64,000 nt of DNA, from assembly GCF_029407905.1 (NCBI RefSeq), contig NC_073628.1, positions 62,566,501-62,630,500 on the forward strand, given 5' to 3'. The notes beneath the pieces are model-generated. The model had not been told where the DNA came from and ran no database searches. It saw only the letters and a program-made list of their open reading frames with translations. This DNA is from Bubalus kerabau (lineage: Eukaryota > Chordata > Mammalia > Artiodactyla > Bovidae). This document shows, in pieces, positions 11,769 through 24,095 of the stretch. Made by a program: the position numbers and the translations under genes. Positions within the stretch are counted from its first letter, which is position 1. Every line of letters starts with the position of its first letter.

Positions 11769-11970
11769 TGTCTTTCAGTCGTGTCTGACTCTTTGCAACT
11801 CCATGGACTGTTTTATTGCCTGCCAGGCTCCTCTGTCCATGGAATTCTCCAGGCAAGAATACTGGAGTGGGTTGTCATTCCCTTCTCCAGGACGTCTTCT
11901 TGACCCAGGGATCAAACCTGGGTTTTCTGCACTGCAAGAGGATTTTTTTCTTAACCATCTTAGCTACCAC
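11769..11970 (-). mobile_element. Bov-tA SINE
   Basis: Antisense, near full length: Bov-A part ('tctgactctttgcaactcc', 'gcaagaatactggagtggg') followed by the tRNA-derived head ('gacccagggatcaaacctgg'). Divergence is moderate. Confidence 0.88.
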
Positions 11971-13071
11971 TGTGTAGTGGTAATTTTAAGAAATACAATT
12001 TCATTTAGAGCTAAGACTTTTCTCATTGCCTGTTTGGATCTCTGAGAACAAGGGCACATAGTCCACTTCTTCCATCTTTCCCATCTAGTGCTTTTTCTCT
12101 CTTAACTTTTGACCCAGAAGGTCTTTTTCCCTCTAGGGACTGAGTTTCAGGACAGTGGGAGGACTAGGGATATAGGACTGGAGAAGTCCTAATGGACAGT
12201 TCCTCTTGTGACCATTCATTCTCCATCTTTTCTAGAGTGAGTGAGTGTTTAATTTTAACCTTATTGCTTCCTCCAAGGAAGTCATCCATAGCAGTGTCTT
12301 CTCTTGACTTTGACTGTGGCTTCATTTGTGTTGGTACCTCGACTGAAAAGGAAATAAAAAGGGTTTCCTTGAGCATCCTGCCACACCTACAACTACTTAT
12401 TTGTTACTCACCTTTCCCAGTCACGCGTTTACTCATTTGGAGCAGCCATATCTATTACCCTATATAGCATTGCAGTGCCTCCTATATATCATGTACACAA
12501 AACAGGGATGTATGTGTGAAGTGAAACAAAGTTGTGGATGGAAGCAGGTATGTTTGGTGTCATCTTTGCCACTCTTGACTGTCTGTTTATGCTTGTTATC
12601 TGATTCTGTATTAAAATGCAATACACATCCAATATTACCAGTTTGACTTTGTAATTCTTTATTGAATCTAGATTCATGTTAAATCTGGAGGGCTGTGAAA
12701 GTGTCACCTTCAGCTAAGTCCAGATTTGACATTCTTCAGAAGAACCCAGTTTCCTAAAATTAACAGAGGAGCCACATGTTGGCAAAATAAATGCTTCCTC
12801 TGTTTCTGTTTTAGTCCAGATTCATATACATATTTTTATACCTATGAACCGGGACACAGATTGGGAGAGCATTTATAGAGCACAAAGTCTTTTCCAATTC
12901 ACTCTCATTCTCCAGGATGAAGTTCTTTCTTTTCAGTTCCAACCCAATTCATCATAACTGTTTTTAGCAGACAGTTTAAGGGCTGTTAAAAGAGGTTCCC
13001 ACAAGCACCTACAATGCAGCACTTTAACTAAGACTTTGAAAGGCAAACTCCAGAATTAAGAGAAGTTGCTG
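11971..13071. other. Unannotated stretch
   Basis: Overlapping short frames on both strands (12164-12707) show no domain or motif and overlap each other, which argues against coding. No repeat named. Confidence 0.4.
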
Positions 13072-13422
13072 TCTAGTCTCTAACTTGTGTCTGACTCTTT
13101 GTGACACCATGGACTGCAGCATATCAGGCTCCCCTGCCCTTTGCTCAGATTGATGTCCATTGAATCAATGATCCTCTCTAACCATTTCATCCTCTGTCGC
13201 TCTCTTCTTTTGCCTTCAGTCTTTACCAGTTTCAGAGTCTTTTCCAATGAGTCAGTTCTTAGCATCAGGTGGCCAAAATATTGGAGCTTCAGACTCAGCA
13301 TCAGTCCTTCCAATGAATATTCAGGGTTGATTCCCTGTAGGATTGACTGGTTTGATCTGCTGTCTGAGGGACTCTCAAAAGTCTTCTCCAACACCACAAT
13401 TTGAAAGCATCAGTTCCTCAGT
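13072..13422 (-). mobile_element. BovB LINE 3' fragment
   Basis: Antisense 3' end region with 'catcaggtggccaaaatatt' and 'cagcatcagtccttccaatg'. The repetitive terminal CAGTT motif is lost and a few short deletions are evident. No RT domain. Confidence 0.85.
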
Positions 13423-13609
13423 GCTTAGCCTGGAGAACCCCATGGAAGGTATGAAAGAAAAAGAGACTCAATTCAAAGTTGATAATGGTGTTCTTATGCT
13501 AAACAACATGTGCTTTATTTTACTTTCCTAAATGCTTTTCTAAACAGTGTCATGAGGAGATTCCTTGGGTGTTTCACATGCACAGAATCCAGGATTCTTA
13601 GGGTGTCAA
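13423..13609. other. Unannotated stretch
   Basis: Nothing recognised. Confidence 0.4.
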
Positions 13610-13735
13610 ACTGTCTGGTGGTCAGTGATAATTTGAGGCTCAGAGAGAATGCATAACTTTCCTGATCACAGCAGAAATCAGTGGCAAAGCAAACACTAGG
13701 GCCTGGGGCTCCTTTGTTCTTTTGACTGTCTATGA
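13610..13735 (+). mobile_element. MIR-type SINE fragment
   Basis: 'gaggctcagagagaatgcat' through 'cagtggcaaagcaaacacta' follows the MIR 3' half (gaggcacagagaggttaag … agtggcagagc). Diverged. Confidence 0.5.
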
Positions 13736-14134
13736 TTATTTATTTTATTTGAGAATATCCCAGCAGTATTCCCAACAAATTAAAACATAGTGATTGAAAA
13801 CAATAGTAAACCTTTATTAGCCTACATTATTTTTGAAGACTGGGATTGGGATTCTAAGAGTAGTATAGTTGGGTGGTTCTGGCTCAGAGCATTTAATGAG
13901 TCGAGATACAGTTACAGTCAACTCAAGGCTTGACTGAGGCTGCAGGTACCACTTCCAAGATGGCTTATCACAGGGAAGTTGATCAGAAGACTTAATATCT
14001 TCCCAGCTGTTGATGAGAGGCCTCCATTCCTACTACCTGGAGCCCTCCATCAGTCTTCTTGAGTGTGCTTATCACATGACAACCTGCTTCCATGGAGCAG
14101 TGATTGGAAAGCTTGCAAAGGTGTCTTTTGATCT
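13736..14134. other. Unannotated stretch
   Basis: No gene or repeat recognised. Confidence 0.4.
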
Positions 14135-14347
14135 TCCAAAGTGGCACTAGTAGTAAAGAATCTGCCTGTCAATGCAGGAGATGTACGAGATGAGGGTTCA
14201 ATCCTTGGTTGGGAAGATCCCCTGGAAGAGGAAATGGCAACCCACTCCACGATTCTTACCTGAGAAATCCCATGGACACAGAAATGTGGGGGGTAACAGT
14301 CCATGGGGCCACAAAGAGTCAGACATAACTGAGCGAATGAACACACT
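14135..14347 (+). mobile_element. Bov-tA SINE
   Basis: Sense copy: tRNA-derived head ('gtaaagaatctgcctgtcaa', 'gttgggaagatcccctgg') joined to Bov-A ('ggcaacccactcc', 'cataactgagcgaatgaac'). Confidence 0.88.
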
Positions 14348-14414
14348 AAGGTGTCTTTAATGATCTATCGTCAGAAGTGACACCAATCATTTCTGCAACA
14401 TCCTATTGTGTACA

Positions 14415-14600
14415 AAGATTGAAGGTGGGAGAAAGGGATGACAGAGGATGAGATGGTTATATGGCATCACCGACTCAATGGACATGAATTTGGGTAAACT
14501 CCGGGAGTTGGTGAAGGACAGGGAGGCCTGGCGTGCTGCAGTCCATGGGGTTGCAAAGAGTTGGACACGACTGAGCGACTGAACCGAACTGAACTGATTG
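14415..14600 (+). mobile_element. BovB LINE 3' end
   Basis: Last ~185 bp of BovB in sense, ending in GAACCGAACTGAACTGA, the short tandem repeat that RTE elements carry instead of poly(A). Confidence 0.9.
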
Positions 14601-15379
14601 CTTACACAGGTCAGTTCTATTCAGTAAGAAAAGGATTACAGGAAGTGGGAGTGCCAAGACACAGAATCACCTGGGGACCTTTTGAGGGGTGGCTACCACA
14701 ACATATATAGGAGCTTAGAGTCCTCTAAAGATCCTCAATGAAATATTGGGGAAAATGTTAATAAAAAATACTACTGAATGCCTGAATCATTTTGGGGGAA
14801 GAAATAAAGCCAATTTATATTATTTGTGATATAAGCTCACCAAATTAAAAGGTTTGCTTTTTCCAACTTGAATTGGTTGTCTTTATTGTTGTGTTCTCCC
14901 AGTCTCATATTTCTCAAATCGTACTGGGAATAAACATTCTAAAAATAGTTCTTGTTAGACTGTGAGCTTCAGTTTAGGAAAATTAGTTTCTCTCTTCACC
15001 AACAACTAGCTTTTCTTCTCCAAGTGAAAAATCAGATTATCATTTTTAATGTAAATAATACTGCAAGCACATTCTCTAAAATATTATCATTCAACATTAT
15101 CATTTAAATTTGTGCTTCCAATACTTTGAAAGCATTATCCTATCACAGAACTAATCCTTATTTATATGACTTTTAATATTCTATACAGCTTCACAGTCTT
15201 ATCATTGGTCTTGTTAAAGAATAATACAAATTATTTAAGTTCAATGGACATGATCCCCAATATTATAATGCTTCTAATATTTTTTTTAAACAAAATGAAC
15301 TAGTGCATGTTTGAGTTCTGAACCGTTATGAGAAATATTCACTAAAGGTTTGAGTGAAGCAATGAAATATGAAATTCTT
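14601..15379. other. Unannotated stretch
   Basis: AT-rich, no gene or repeat recognised. Confidence 0.4.
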
Positions 15380-15540
15380 GTTGTTTGGTCTCTCAGTAGC
15401 ATCCAACAGTTTACAGCCCAATGGATTGTAGCACACCAGGCTTCCCTGTCTTTCACTTTCTCCCAGAGTTTGCTCAAACTCATGTCTACTGAGTCGGTGA
15501 TTCCATCCAATTATCTTATCCTCTGTCATCCCCTTCTATG
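15380..15540 (-). mobile_element. BovB LINE 3' fragment
   Basis: Antisense 3' end only ('aactcatgtctactgagtcg', 'tcctctgtcatccccttct'). The terminal tandem repeat is eroded. Confidence 0.8.
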
Positions 15541-16197
15541 TGTATTTTAATTTCATCCTTTGTAGTTGGTCAGTTTTGTAATAAAAGGACCTCAGAAGTA
15601 ACCTATGTTCTGTTTTTTAGTTCATAAAAATGCAAATTAAAAAATTATTCTTTCTAACGATTTACTTCTATTAAGCCATTTGTTGTTTTCTCCTTTCCTT
15701 GAGTAAACTTTTACAAGAATTAAAACAGCTTTTTACCTATAAAGTCTTAAGCTTCTGTGAAATAATAGTGCTCAAATTACTTAAATATATATTCATTTTC
15801 CTCTGAAACTCTATTCATGACTTTATTATATGCACATAAATATTTGTATTTTATTTCTCTTTCAGTGAATACAAATATAAATAAAATGGATGCTTATTTT
15901 GGATTGATGAAAAGTGCACAATGGCATATATATATATATATTTGCATGATAAGAGAGTCAGACAAATGGATTTCCAAATGCTGATGCTGGAGGAGTCGAG
16001 TCTAATACCACCATCCTGGAAAGCTTTATTTATGAGTATTTGGCTCACAGGTGAATTAGCAGAGGAAAGAAAAGTCTGTACCAGGGAACATGCTGACAGA
16101 TGGCAGATATGCAGATTCCTTTCTTTCCTAAGGAAGCAGGAGGTTGGGCTAGAGCTGCAAGCCAGATACTAACACATTTTTCATTTACTAAGGCCAG
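15541..16197. other. Unannotated stretch
   Basis: AT-rich with a short (TA)n run at about 15925-15940. Short overlapping frames on both strands (15851-16172) lack any motif. Confidence 0.4.
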
Positions 16198-16396
16198 TAG
16201 AAAAGACCCTAATGCTGGGAAAGATTGAAGGCAGGAGGAGAAGGAGACAACAGAGGACAAGATGGTTGGATGGTATCACCGACTCAACGGACATGAATTT
16301 GAGCAAGCTCCGGGAAATGGTGAAGGACAGGGAAGCCTGGCATGTTGCAGTCCATGGGATCACAAAGAGTTGGATGCGACTGAACAAAAGAAAATA
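16198..16396 (+). mobile_element. BovB LINE 3' end
   Basis: Sense 3' terminal ~200 bp ('aaaagaccctaatgctggg', 'ctccgggaaatggtgaagg'), ending near 'gcgactgaac'. Confidence 0.88.
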
Positions 16397-16613
16397 AGAT
16401 TTTATGGCTGTGGTGGGTAATGTTTTTAGCTGCTGTAAGACAGTAGTAAATGTATTCAAATATTAAATGAAATTGCTAAAGGTAAATAAACAGCTCAAGA
16501 AAAACAAAAATGAAAATAAATCCACCCTCACATACACTGAATTTTTTATCCCTTTATTTACAAAGTTCAACCAATTACCATAGTGGCCAATAACATTTCA
16601 AAAGTTTGGTTCA

Positions 16614-16654
16614 CAAAAAAAAAAAGAAAAAAAGAAAAAGAAAAAGAAAATAAA
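16614..16654. repeat. A-rich (AAAAG)n low-complexity tract
   Basis: A-rich tract with regularly spaced G. It could be a decayed retroposon tail, but no element body is recognisable just upstream. Confidence 0.85.
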
Positions 16655-16714
16655 TTCACAGTACCTTTAAAGAAATTGCACAGCAAAAATAGTTAAAGGA
16701 GGAAAGCTTTTCTT

Positions 16715-16880
16715 TTTTTATTGAAGAATTGCTGGTTGACAATGCTGTGCTAACTTCTGCTGGACTTAAAAGTGATTCAGTTACGCATATACATACATTT
16801 TTTATATTCTCTTCCATTAGGGTTTATCACAGGATATTAAATACAGTTCCCTTTGCTGTACTGTAGGACTTTATTTATCC
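16715..16880 (-). mobile_element. L1 3' UTR fragment
   Basis: Antisense L1 end: 'ttgacaatgctgtgctaac', 'aagtgattcagttacgcat', 'acaggatattaaatacagtt'. Short, 5'-truncated. Confidence 0.75.
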
Positions 16881-16977
16881 ACTGAAGATGGAGGCTTTTC
16901 AATTACACCCTGGGGGGCATCTTTGTAGTAGATACATTTATATAAAATGTAGATACATATACATAAAATCCTCTATG

Positions 16978-17170
16978 GTTTCCTTGGTGCTTCAGTGGTA
17001 AATAATCCAATTGCCAATGCATGACATGTGGGTTCGAAACCTAGGTTACGAATAGCCCAAGAAGGAAATGGCAATTCACTCCAGTATTCTAGTCTGGGAA
17101 ATCCCATAGACAGAGGAGTCTGATGAGCTACAGTCCATGGAGACATAGAGTAAGACATGACTTAGCAACC
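16978..17170 (+). mobile_element. Bov-tA SINE, diverged
   Basis: Sense; the head 'ggtttccttggtgcttcag' and 'gtgggttcgaaacctagg' retain the B-box-like segment. Bov-A follows ('ctccagtattctagtctggg'). Confidence 0.8.
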
Positions 17171-17210
17171 CAGTTTTTCTGAGTCAAGTATTCAGGTATA
17201 AGTTAAACAT

Positions 17211-17640
17211 TGTGGTCATGTATGGATGTGGGAGTTGGACTATAAAGAAAGCTAAGCACAGAAGAATTGATGCTTTTGAACTGTGGTGTTGGAGAAGACT
17301 CTTGAGAGTCCCTTGGACTGCAAGGAGATCCAACCAGTTCTTCTTAAAGGAGATCAGTCCTGGGTGTTGATTGGAAGGACTGATGTCAAAGCTGAAACTC
17401 CAATACTTTGGCCACCTGATGCGAAGAGCTGACTCATTGGAAAAGATCCTGATGCTGGGAAATATTGAGGGCAGGAGAAGAAGGGGACAACAGAGGATGA
17501 GATGGTTGGATGGCATCACCAACTCATTGGACATGGATTTGGGTGGACTCCGGCAGTTGGTGATGGACAGGGAGGTCTGGTGTGTTGCAGTTCGTGGGGT
17601 CGCAGAGTCAGACAGAACTGAGCAACTGAACTGAACTGAT
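17211..17640 (+). mobile_element. BovB LINE 3' fragment
   Basis: Sense, from the codons for the C-terminal …YGCESWT… region of the BovB ORF ('catgtatggatgtgggagtt') to the GAACTGAACTGAT terminus. No catalytic RT part. Confidence 0.9.
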
Positions 17641-17903
17641 ACACTGTGAGTCATGGATACTGTGCTGATTATTAGCTATGGTCTCAGGGTCTATCACCAC
17701 TCTTCTGCCCTCAGCTTTGTGATACTGAGTCTGGAACTCTACAAACCACTCTTCTGATTTACCAGCTGTTTCCCTGGTAAACTCCATTAATAGGAGCGGC
17801 TATAGAGAGGCTGGGAGGCTTGGGACTTCTTCCTTCCTCCTCCTTTGGGGGAAAGGGACTTCCATTCTCATAGGAAACTTCATAGCAGTCTTTCCTCAGA
17901 GCA

Positions 17904-18105
17904 ACCTCCCTCTCAGTGGTAAAGAATCTGTAAAGTGGTAAAGCGGATCAGTGGTAAAGAAACTGCCTGCAATGCAGGATAGTGAAGATTCCCTGGAGAA
18001 GGAAAAGGCAAGCCACTGGAGTATTCTTGGCTGGAGAATTCTTGATTGGCAGGCTCCATGGAGTCACAAAGAGTCAGACAGGACTGAGGGACTAACACAA
18101 CTTCG
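17904..18105 (+). mobile_element. Bov-tA SINE with internal duplication in the tRNA head
   Basis: Sense Bov-tA. The phrase CAGTGGTAAAGAAT/CAGTGGTAAAGAAA occurs twice (about 17915 and 17949) with a partial third copy between, a small tandem duplication in the tRNA-derived half. It ends in an AGC-rich tail (cagcagcctcagcagcag). Confidence 0.82.
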
Positions 18106-18903
18106 AGCAACAGCAGCCTCAGCAGCAGTGCCCGCTTCTGGCAGCATCTGAGTCCAACTTGCACTGGAGAAGGGAAAGGCTACCCACTCCAGCTTGCAAC
18201 CTTTCTATAAATAACACAGCAGGATTAATCTCAATGCAGCTCCCTTCACACGTCAGCTCAGAGGTCTGAATCCCTGTCCCTGGGGTGCCTTCCCTAAACT
18301 CAGAGATGCCATCCAGAGCCAAGCACGGTGCCCTTCCCTCCGGGCATTGTCTCAGCAGCCCAGGGCCCTCTCCCCAGACCTCTAGGCTCAGGAACTCCAG
18401 CGTAAACATCTGCTTGTCCAGATGTAGAAGTCACAGCTGCCTCCTGCAATTGCTCCTTCCAAAATAATTTCACTTTTTCCCTTTTTTTTGCCAGTACCTT
18501 ACAATGAGTTAATATGCTTAAAAATATTTATCTGTTAAAATAAACCAATGTAATTTCTCTCTCCAGATTGGACTCTGATCCAGATACTTTACAGAAAACT
18601 CAGAAATTTCATAGCCTTATTAGTTCAATCAAAGATTGGAAAATGAAGTTCTCTTAGCGCACAAATAGAAAATAAAGTTTTCTAAAATCTCAATAGTTAG
18701 ATGATCTAGCTATTTTGTTAATAGTGATAGTTAAAGAATTATCAACAAACAGGTTTTTCAGGTGAGGGTGGTCTTCATTTATCCCCAAGAACTCCTTAAA
18801 AACAAATATGTACAACACCTAGTCCAGACTTTCTGCTGATTTTGCCAAACCTCTAACTTCTAACTGAATCCTCAATTGGTATCTCCATTAGTATTTTTAA
18901 AAT
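18106..18903. other. Unannotated stretch with Bov-A scrap
   Basis: 18164-18200 reads 'ggagaagggaaaggctaccc', a Bov-A fragment. 18240-18420 is locally GC-richer but shows no gene evidence: short frames on both strands only. Remainder AT-rich. Confidence 0.4.
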
Positions 18904-19110
18904 GGGCTTCCCTGGTGGCTTGGATATAAATAGTCCACCTGCAATGTAGGATAATCAGGTTCAATCCCTGGGTTGGGAAGATCCCCTGGAGAAGGGGATG
19001 GCTACCCACTCAAGTATTCTTGCCTGGACAATTGCATGGACAGAGGGACCTGGTGGGCTATAGTCTGTGGGGTTTCAAAGAGTCAGATTCGACTGGGTGA
19101 CTAACACTTT
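18904..19110 (+). mobile_element. Bov-tA SINE
   Basis: Full-length sense copy from 'gggcttccctggtggcttgg' to 'gggtgactaacac'. Confidence 0.9.
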
Positions 19111-19128
19111 CATTTTCCATATTGCCAT

Positions 19129-19498
19129 TGTTGTTCAGTTGCTCAGTCGTGTCCAACTCTTTGCGACCTCATGCACTGCAGCATGCCAGGCTTTCCTGTC
19201 CACCACCAACTCCTGGAGCTTGCTCAAACTTATGTTCATTGAGTTGGTGATGCCATCCAACCATCTTATCCTCTGTCGTCCCCTTCTTCTCCTGCCCTCA
19301 ATCTTCCCCAGCATTGGGGTCTTTTCCAATTAGTTGGTTCTTTGCATCAGGTGGCCAGAGTACTGGAGCTTCAGCTCAGCATCAGTCCTTGCAATTAATA
19401 TTCAGGGTTGATTTTCTTTAGGATTGATTGGTTTGCTCTCCTTGCAGTTCAAGGGACTCTCGATAGTCTTCTCCAGCACCACAGTTCAAAAGCATCAA
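19129..19498 (-). mobile_element. BovB LINE 3' fragment
   Basis: Antisense 3' end ('tgttgttcagttgctcagtc' … 'acagttcaaaagcatcaa'), only ~18 bp downstream of the preceding Bov-tA, in the opposite orientation. Confidence 0.9.
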
Positions 19499-21507
19499 AT
19501 TTTTGACTCTCTTACATCAAATTTTATCTGAATGTTTGAGGCTAATTACTCACATCATTTCCTCCTTGTCTTCTCTGCTGTTATCCCATTATATTATCCA
19601 CATTCAGGTCAACTATTTTTCCCCCTTAATTCTCTTTCTAAAAATGTTCTATGATTCTCTTCCCAGAATCCAGTCTCTCACTGTACACTATTCTCTGTAA
19701 TCTTTTGATTGTGACCTCTGCAAAGCTCACTGTATGAGAAGCAAAATATACCTTTACTCTGTTTACAGAATGTTCATTATACTTTCTTGCCTTAAAAAAA
19801 AAAATTGGTTCCATCCCTAATGATTCCACTTTATAGATCTCTAATTTGGGGGGTCCTTCTTGTCCAACACCCCAGTCTGGATGCTTCTCTGTGACCCAAG
19901 TTCTAGATAAGCCAACTTTTCTGTGGTCCTAAATGCTGTTTTACAGTACTACGTATCACATGTGCCTTCAAGTGTGGAGCAGTTTTATATTTTCCTTGTT
20001 TCTAAAAGCTACTTCCAGAGAACTCCAGACTTTAAAATGTGTGCATTGGAGGGAAACCTTGTCTGGTTTGCAATGTCTTCCACGGACCTCTAGTGTACTT
20101 CTGACATCCAATCTTCCATGATATTTTACTTGCATTATTTCTGCCACTGTTATCATTGCTCCAATTCATTCTTCAGTCTTTACCAAGTTAATGTTTTTTT
20201 TTCTTAAAGTGTGTAATTCTGTGTCACTTGGGTGCTTACAATCCTTGAGGGGCTCTTCAGTGTAAACCCGAGGCTCTAAATTTCCATTTATCTTTCCAGC
20301 CTCATCTGTCACAAAGCCTACCTACTTGACTGATATAGAACACTATTCCAAGACTACTTCAAATTCTGAAATTAAAATAATATTTTTGGTTTACATTTCT
20401 TAAATTAAAAAGATATTTTCTTGCCTTTGAGCAATAACAAATGTTGCTGAATGCCACTTTAATGAATGACCTCCTTTCATAATTTCACTGGTCATGTTTT
20501 GCTTAACAGTAAGGATTGACCTTTAGTAGAACTTTCCCATTTTCTCAATTCTGGATTAGGCAATTTCTCCATATTCCTATATACTGTTGAGATAACTCTG
20601 TAGGATTTATTATTGTGTTTTAATTATCTTTCCACAAAACTGTAATAACTTTATAAGTAAGAATCTTATTGGAATGTATACTTCCAGTGTCTATGGGCCA
20701 ATAAAAAGATTGACATATACTCATAACAACAAAAAAATGAATCATGAACCAGCCAAATATGTAAATTGGGCTATTTCAGGCACAAATCCAAGAATCAGGG
20801 TGAAAAACCTTCACAGGAATTTTCAAATAGCCATGAAGACTATCCAATTTGTATTTATAAAAATGTATATTAAATCACTGGCATTTACCAATAACAAAGA
20901 AATACTCAAAGGCTGTGAATGAAAGTACTTTGCTGTTTCATGCATGAAGAGCTGTTTAACCACATTTATTTATTTAAAGCACATTGAAACATTACTTTTT
21001 GTTTATCGTATTGAACATGTTAAGAAAAATTAGGACAAGTTTTGTGGGCCAAAAATATGGCTAATCAGTATGTTCACACATTTCTGTTAGAGTATAAATC
21101 CATATTATGGTAAAATTTTTGCAATATCGGCAAAAACTACAAATGCACATACTATTTTTGCTAAATTACTCAATTTCTAAAGATCTATTCTACAGATAAA
21201 GGTTTTCAGGTATAAAATGACTGGTTTACTAATATATAAGTCTACAGTTTACTTCTAGTTTATTAATATATAAGACAATATGATTACTTAAGTAAAAGGT
21301 ATAGAATAAAATAAATCTTGGTACACTATAGAGTACAAGGCATTTATGAAATATGTTTAAGAAACTTCTTATGAACTGATAGAAAATTATCCACATGATA
21401 GTTAATGCATTAAAAGGGAGGTGTAGAACAAGTATAAAAGATGCCATTCTTTGTAAAGCTTGGACACTAAATACATTGATTTTGGTAAAGGCACCAACTG
21501 TTTATGC
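19499..21507. other. Unannotated 2-kb stretch
   Basis: I see no gene and no repeat I can name. AT-rich; frames up to ~88 codons only. One of the larger candidates for single-copy sequence in the window. Confidence 0.45.
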
Positions 21508-22277
21508 TATTTTATATCCATGTAGCATGAATATTTTAACAAATATTAAGTCTTCCAATCTATGGGCTGTCTTTCCATTTATTTGTATCTTCTTTGATTT
21601 TTTTTTAAACAATGTTTTGTAGCTTTTAGTGTACAAGCTTTTCAACTTTTTGATCAAGTTTATTCCTAAGTATTTCATCTTTTCAGAGGCTTCAGTAAAT
21701 GGAATTTTTTTTCCCCTAATTTTCTTGTGGATTGGTCCTGGCTTGTGTATAGGAATACAACTGATGTTTGATTTTGTATCCTGCAAAAATTTGATTACTA
21801 GGTCTGTTTTTGTTCTTGTTTTTTCCTGGAGTCATTAGGGTCTTTCTTATTTTCTGTTTTAACAAATAAGATTATATCACCTATGAACAGATTAGTTTTA
21901 ATTCTTCTTTACAAATGTGCATGCCTTTTATTTCTTTTTTCTTATCGAATGGTTCTGGCTAGAACATCTAGCACTATGTTGAATAGAAGTGGTTATAGTC
22001 AGCATTCTTGCTTTGCTCCATACTTACAGGAAAAACTTTCAGTCTTTCATCATAGAGTATGATAGTAGCTGCAAGATTTTCACATATGGCTTTTATTATG
22101 TTCTGATTATTACCTCCTATTACTAGTTTGTAGAGTGTTTCTATTATAAAAGGTCAACTTTATAAAAGGTCAATATTATAATATAATATAATATAATATA
22201 ATTATATATTTTATAATTATGTAATTATATAATATAATTATATAATATAATTATATTATATAATTATAATATAATAT

Positions 22278-22798
22278 CAGTTCAGTTCAGTCACTCAGTC
22301 GTGTCCGACTCTTTGCAACCCCATGAATCACAGCATGCCAGGCCTACCTGTCCATTACCAACTCCCGGAGTTCACTCAGACTCACGTCCATCGAGTCAGT
22401 GATGCCATCCAGCCATCTCATCCTCTGCCGTCCCCTTCTCCTCCTCCCCTCAATCCCTCCTAGCATCAGAGTCTTTTCCAATGAGTCAACTCTTCACATG
22501 AGGTGGCCAAAGTACTGGAGTTTCAGCTTTAGCATTATTCCTTCCAAAGAAATCCCAGGGCTGATCTCCTTCAGAATGGACTGGTTGGATCTCCTTGCAG
22601 TCCAAGGGACTTGCAAGAGTCTTCTCCAACACCACAGTTCAAAAGCATCAATTCTTCAGCACTCAGGCTTCTTCACAGTACAACTCTCACATCCATACAT
22701 GACCACAGTAAAAACCATAGCCTTGATTAGACGGACCTTTGTTGGCAAAGTAATGTCTCTGCTTTTGAATATGCTATCTAGGTTGGACACAACTTTCT
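22278..22798 (-). mobile_element. BovB LINE 3' fragment
   Basis: Antisense, from the CAGTTCAGTTCAGT terminus to 'atgctatctaggttggacac', well preserved. Part of the head-on pair in the AT-rich block. Confidence 0.92.
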
Positions 22799-22839
22799 AA
22801 TATATATAATAAAAATACAAAATATAAATATATATAAAT

Positions 22840-22960
22840 ATGGACATGAGTCTGAGTGAACTCTGGGAGTTGATGATGGACAGGGAGGCCTGGTGTGCTG
22901 CAATTCATGGGGTCGCAAAGAGTTGGACATGACTGAGCGGCTGATCTGATCTGATCTGAT
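22840..22960 (+). mobile_element. BovB LINE 3' end, (GATCT)n tail type
   Basis: Sense 3' terminal ~120 bp ending CTGATCTGATCTGATCTGAT. It is inverted relative to the BovB ~40 bp upstream, so the two ends could pair as a hairpin. Confidence 0.92.
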
Positions 22961-24095
22961 ATAAATATACAATAAAATATATATTAAAAATTTAATATTG
23001 TATTTAATATTTAAATTTTAATATATATATAAATGCATATGATATTCATTATATATAATATATAAAAGGTCAATATTATTTTATTAAAATATTATGAAAG
23101 GTTAATTTTAATTTTGTCAAAAACTTTTTCTGCATCAACTGATATGATAATGTAGTTTTTGACCTTCATTTTGTTACTGTGGTTTATTACATTGATTGAT
23201 TTTTGTATATAGAACCATCCTTACCTTAGGTTTAAATTTCACCTGGTTATGATGTATAATCCTTTTACTATTTTGTTAATTCAATTTGCTAGTATTTATT
23301 TTTTTGGAGGGGTAGAAATTCATCAGGGATATTGGTTATTAGTTTTCTTATTGTATTTTTGTCTGGTTCTTATGTAAGGGTAATGCTGGCCTCATAGAAT
23401 GAGCTTGAGTGTCTCCTCCTCTTTCATGTTAATTCTTTTTAAAAAAGCTTGATATAATTCCCTAATGAAACTACCTAGTATTTTCATTGTTGGAAGGTTT
23501 TGATTAATGCTTCCATCTATCTAGTCATCAATCAGTCTAGATTTTTAATTTCTTCATGATTCATCATCCTTGGTAGGTTGTATGTCTCTGGGAATTTATC
23601 TATCTCTCCTGCATAATCTAGTTTGTTCACATAATTTTTCATAAATGTTTATTTCAGTGGCATCATTTTTATTTCTATGACATAATTTTAATGGCTCCTC
23701 TTTCATTCCTAATTTTAGATATTCAGGTTTTGCCTTTTTATCTTAGTCCAGCTAATGATTTGTCAATTTGTTGAGCTTTTCAAAAATCAGCTCTTGGTTT
23801 TGCTGACTTTTATATTTACACCTGTTTTCATCTTTATTGTTTCTTTCTTCTTTTCTTTTTTTTTTTTTTTTTTCCTGTATAGTTTGGGCTTAATTTGTTC
23901 TTCCTTTCCTTATTCCCTGAGATGTCAGTTTAGGTTTTTGATTTGAGACTTTTTTTTTTTTTTTTTTAATAAGAGTGTTTACTGTGATAAACTTCTCTTA
24001 TAGTACTGCCTTTGTTGCATGCCGTTAGTTTGGTATATTTTATACTTACTTTCATGTGTCTCCATATATTTTTCCTTTGTGGTTTCTTAAAAAGT

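Larger units (their letters stand above)
22161..23079. repeat. AT-rich block bounded by 19-bp direct repeat
   Basis: TATAAAAGGTCAATATTAT occurs at 22161-22179 and again at 23061-23079, flanking (ATAAT)n/(TA)n-like DNA and two BovB ends in opposite orientation. A further partial copy of the word lies just upstream (about 22144-22158). It may be a target duplication around an insertion or slippage in AT repeats. Confidence 0.85.

Noticed and set aside
11971..12710. Cluster of short frames on both strands near 12164-12707 as a small gene
   Set aside because: The frames overlap on opposite strands, lack motifs and have no plausible splice pattern. Chance frames are the simpler reading.
22399..22800. 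133-codon plus-strand frame (and similar frames at 17184-17654 minus, 29665-30087 plus, 46381-46938 plus)
   Set aside because: All are the non-coding strand of BovB 3' ends. They recur with every copy because the sequence is shared, not because a protein is conserved.
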